From: an uncultured Shimia sp.
Lineage (GTDB): Bacteria > Pseudomonadota > Alphaproteobacteria > Rhodobacterales > Rhodobacteraceae
DNA: 64,000 nt
NCBI GenBank assembly: GCA_937897325.1
Contig: CALCOY010000070.1
Coordinates: 1-64,000 of the forward strand
Direction of reading: 5' to 3'
Under the pieces are notes generated by a model. It saw only the letters and a program-made list of their open reading frames with translations. It did no database searches and was not told the origin of the DNA. The translations under genes and the position numbers were made by a program. Below, piece after piece: positions 62,812-64,000 of the stretch. Every line of letters starts with the position of its first letter. Within the stretch, counting starts at the first letter, position 1.

Positions 62812-63173
62812 GCCTCAAGATTCTTGCTGTCGATGACAGCCGCACGATGCGCGACATGATCCGCATGACCCTCGAACCGGCGGGATTTGAAGTTCACACC
62901 GCTGACGACGGCGTTCACGGCGTTGACGTACTCAGCGGGCTGATACCGGACGTCATTATCACCGATATCAACATGCCACGGATGGATGGATTTGGCTTTA
63001 TCGATGCGGTGCGTGAACAAAAGATGCACAAGGTCACGCCGATCCTCGTTCTGACGACCGAAGCCGCTCCGGAACTCAAGATGCGCGCCAGAAATGCTGG
63101 GGCCACGGGTTGGATCGTAAAGCCGTTTGATCCGGTTAAGCTGATCAAGGCTCTGCAAATGGTCGCTGGGTAA
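62808..63173 (+). CDS. cheY: Chemotaxis response regulator CheY
   Basis: Single-domain receiver of 121 residues. Acidic pocket LAVDDSRTMRDM, the phosphorylation Asp in DVIITDINMPRMDGFGFID (Asp about 54), Thr in LVLTTEAAPE and Lys in GWIVKPFDPVKL are all present. It starts within the STAS stop and is followed after 9 bp by the cheA start, the usual order. It will receive phosphate from CheA and act on the flagellar motor or as a phosphate sink. Confidence 0.95.
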   Translation: MSLKILAVDDSRTMRDMIRMTLEPAGFEVHTADDGVHGVDVLSGLIPDVIITDINMPRMDGFGFIDAVREQKMHKVTPILVLTTEAAPELKMRARNAGATGWIVKPFDPVKLIKALQMVAG

Positions 63174-63182
63174 GGTCAGGCC

Positions 63183-64000
63183 ATGTCGACCCCAGACCCA
63201 ATGGCAGAAATCCGTGCTTCGTTTTTTGTAGAATGCGAAGAACTGCTCGAAGCGCTGCAAGACGGTCTCCAGGAACTGTTCGACGGCTCGGACGATCCTG
63301 AAATGGTCAACGTCGTTTTTCGGGCGGTGCACTCAATCAAGGGCGGTGCGGGTGCCTTTGGTCTAGAGGCTTTGGTCCGCTTTGCGCACCGCTATGAAAC
63401 GGTTCTAGAAGCCGTGCGCAGCGGCAGTGTTGCCGTCGACCAAGATCTTCTCAAATTGTTTTTTCGAGCTGCTGATCAGCTTTCCGACATCGTGAAAGAT
63501 TGTCGAAACGAAGTGCCTGTCGAACCCGAGCGCGGCGCGGATCTGCTGACAGCATTTGACGCGACACTCGGTGCCGACGTCGAAGCACCCGGTGCAGCAG
63601 TGGAAGACATCGATTTCCAACCGCGCACCATGAGCATGGAGTTCGACGAGGATGACGCGGCCACCGCTGCATATCGCATCCACTTTGCTCCCGAAGCAGA
63701 GCTATTCGAAACAGGAAGCGAGCCGCTCATCCTCATCCGTGCGCTTCAAGAGCTTGGATCATGCGAAGTCACCTGCAAACTCGACAATTTGCCGCCTCTT
63801 GATGAGATAGAGCCTGAAACGCCCTATCTGGCCTGGGACATTCGGCTGGAAACGGCCGTTGAACAAATGGAAATCGAGGCGATTTTCGAATTTGTCGAAG
63901 GTCTTTGCACACTGACGATTGACCGGGAAGTGCCTGCATCTCAAGAAGACCCGCAAGTGCCTCCGCCACCGATATACGACGAACAATCTCCCGCTGCAGA
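63183..64000 (+). CDS. cheA: Chemotaxis histidine kinase CheA, N-terminal part (runs off the window)
   Basis: The frame opens with ATG at 63183 (MSTPDPMAEIRASFFVE) and stays open to the last base. The HPt domain is clear: VVFRAVHSIKGGAGAFGLEALVRFAHRYETVLEAVRSG (in part: AVHSIKGGAGAFGL), with the phosphorylated His in AVHSIKGG at about residue 47. A linker and the P2-like region follow (residues about 110-270). The dimerisation, kinase and CheW-like domains lie beyond the window. It is the third gene of the STAS-cheY-cheA cluster. Confidence 0.93.
   Translation, partial: MSTPDPMAEIRASFFVECEELLEALQDGLQELFDGSDDPEMVNVVFRAVHSIKGGAGAFGLEALVRFAHRYETVLEAVRSGSVAVDQDLLKLFFRAADQLSDIVKDCRNEVPVEPERGADLLTAFDATLGADVEAPGAAVEDIDFQPRTMSMEFDEDDAATAAYRIHFAPEAELFETGSEPLILIRALQELGSCEVTCKLDNLPPLDEIEPETPYLAWDIRLETAVEQMEIEAIFEFVEGLCTLTIDREVPASQEDPQVPPPPIYDEQSPAA

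Overview
The window looks like a chromosomal segment of a marine alphaproteobacterium of the order Rhodobacterales (Roseobacter group). The basis is the gene content and order: a ChpT-type phosphotransferase, an olsB-olsA pair, ribosomal L21 with a long C-terminal extension, a split-type methyltetrahydrofolate methyltransferase next to a metF homologue, several LivFGMHK/acyl-CoA catabolic genes, and a serine tRNA flanked by mobile-element debris. The assignment rests on recognised protein families, not on a database search.

Layout. 1-1.8 kb is a graveyard of insertion-sequence fragments (IS3-type and IS30-type) around a broken ABC transporter. 1.9-8.0 kb holds a minus-strand operon (serine hydrolase, acetoacetyl-CoA synthetase, TesB-type thioesterase) and a divergent plus-strand operon (glutathione transferase-like, SDR-like, DsbA-like isomerase). 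8.2-21.6 kb is a long minus-strand run: two acyl-CoA dehydrogenases, two SDRs, a thiolase, a nitronate monooxygenase, a histidine phosphatase, an APH-fold kinase and a complete Liv-type ABC transporter. 21.8-25.1 kb adds two quinone/enoyl reductases, another histidine phosphatase and a MaoC hydratase. Together 1.9-25 kb reads as one catabolic island for uptake and beta-oxidation of an unidentified carboxylic acid. The APH-fold kinase beside acyl-CoA dehydrogenases suggests 4-hydroxyacyl-CoA chemistry.

25.1-26.7 kb carries aroQ, overlapping a LuxR-type regulator with an altered ligand pocket, then a perfect TTAA-N7-TTAA (CtrA-type) box in front of a probable small RNA ending in a strong terminator. 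26.7-38.9 kb is a core block: pip, tsf, rpsB, the ornithine-lipid genes, a DUF3553 protein, chpT, proA, proB, obgE, three GNAT acetyltransferases with a LysE exporter, rpmA and rplU.

38.9-45.4 kb is accessory: two tandem DUF2059 exported proteins, tRNA-Ser(CGA), remnants of a conjugative or integrative element (serine recombinase and VirD4 fragments), a DUF2087 protein, and a MarR regulator divergent from small stress-type genes with an inverted-repeat operator between them. 45.4-53.4 kb encodes an RND efflux pump, a large MscS channel and a GltS glutamate symporter. 53.5-57.5 kb has a GNAT gene and a three-gene unit (HisD-like dehydrogenase, LacI regulator, bicupin) with a perfect 14-bp palindrome just upstream. 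57.8-64 kb returns to housekeeping genes: rlmE, a Ppx/GppA phosphatase, a 'virulence factor' family protein, a metF homologue, a methyl-THF methyltransferase, and the start of a chemotaxis cluster (STAS protein, CheY, and CheA running off the window edge). No CRISPR array, rRNA, replication origin or intact prophage was seen.
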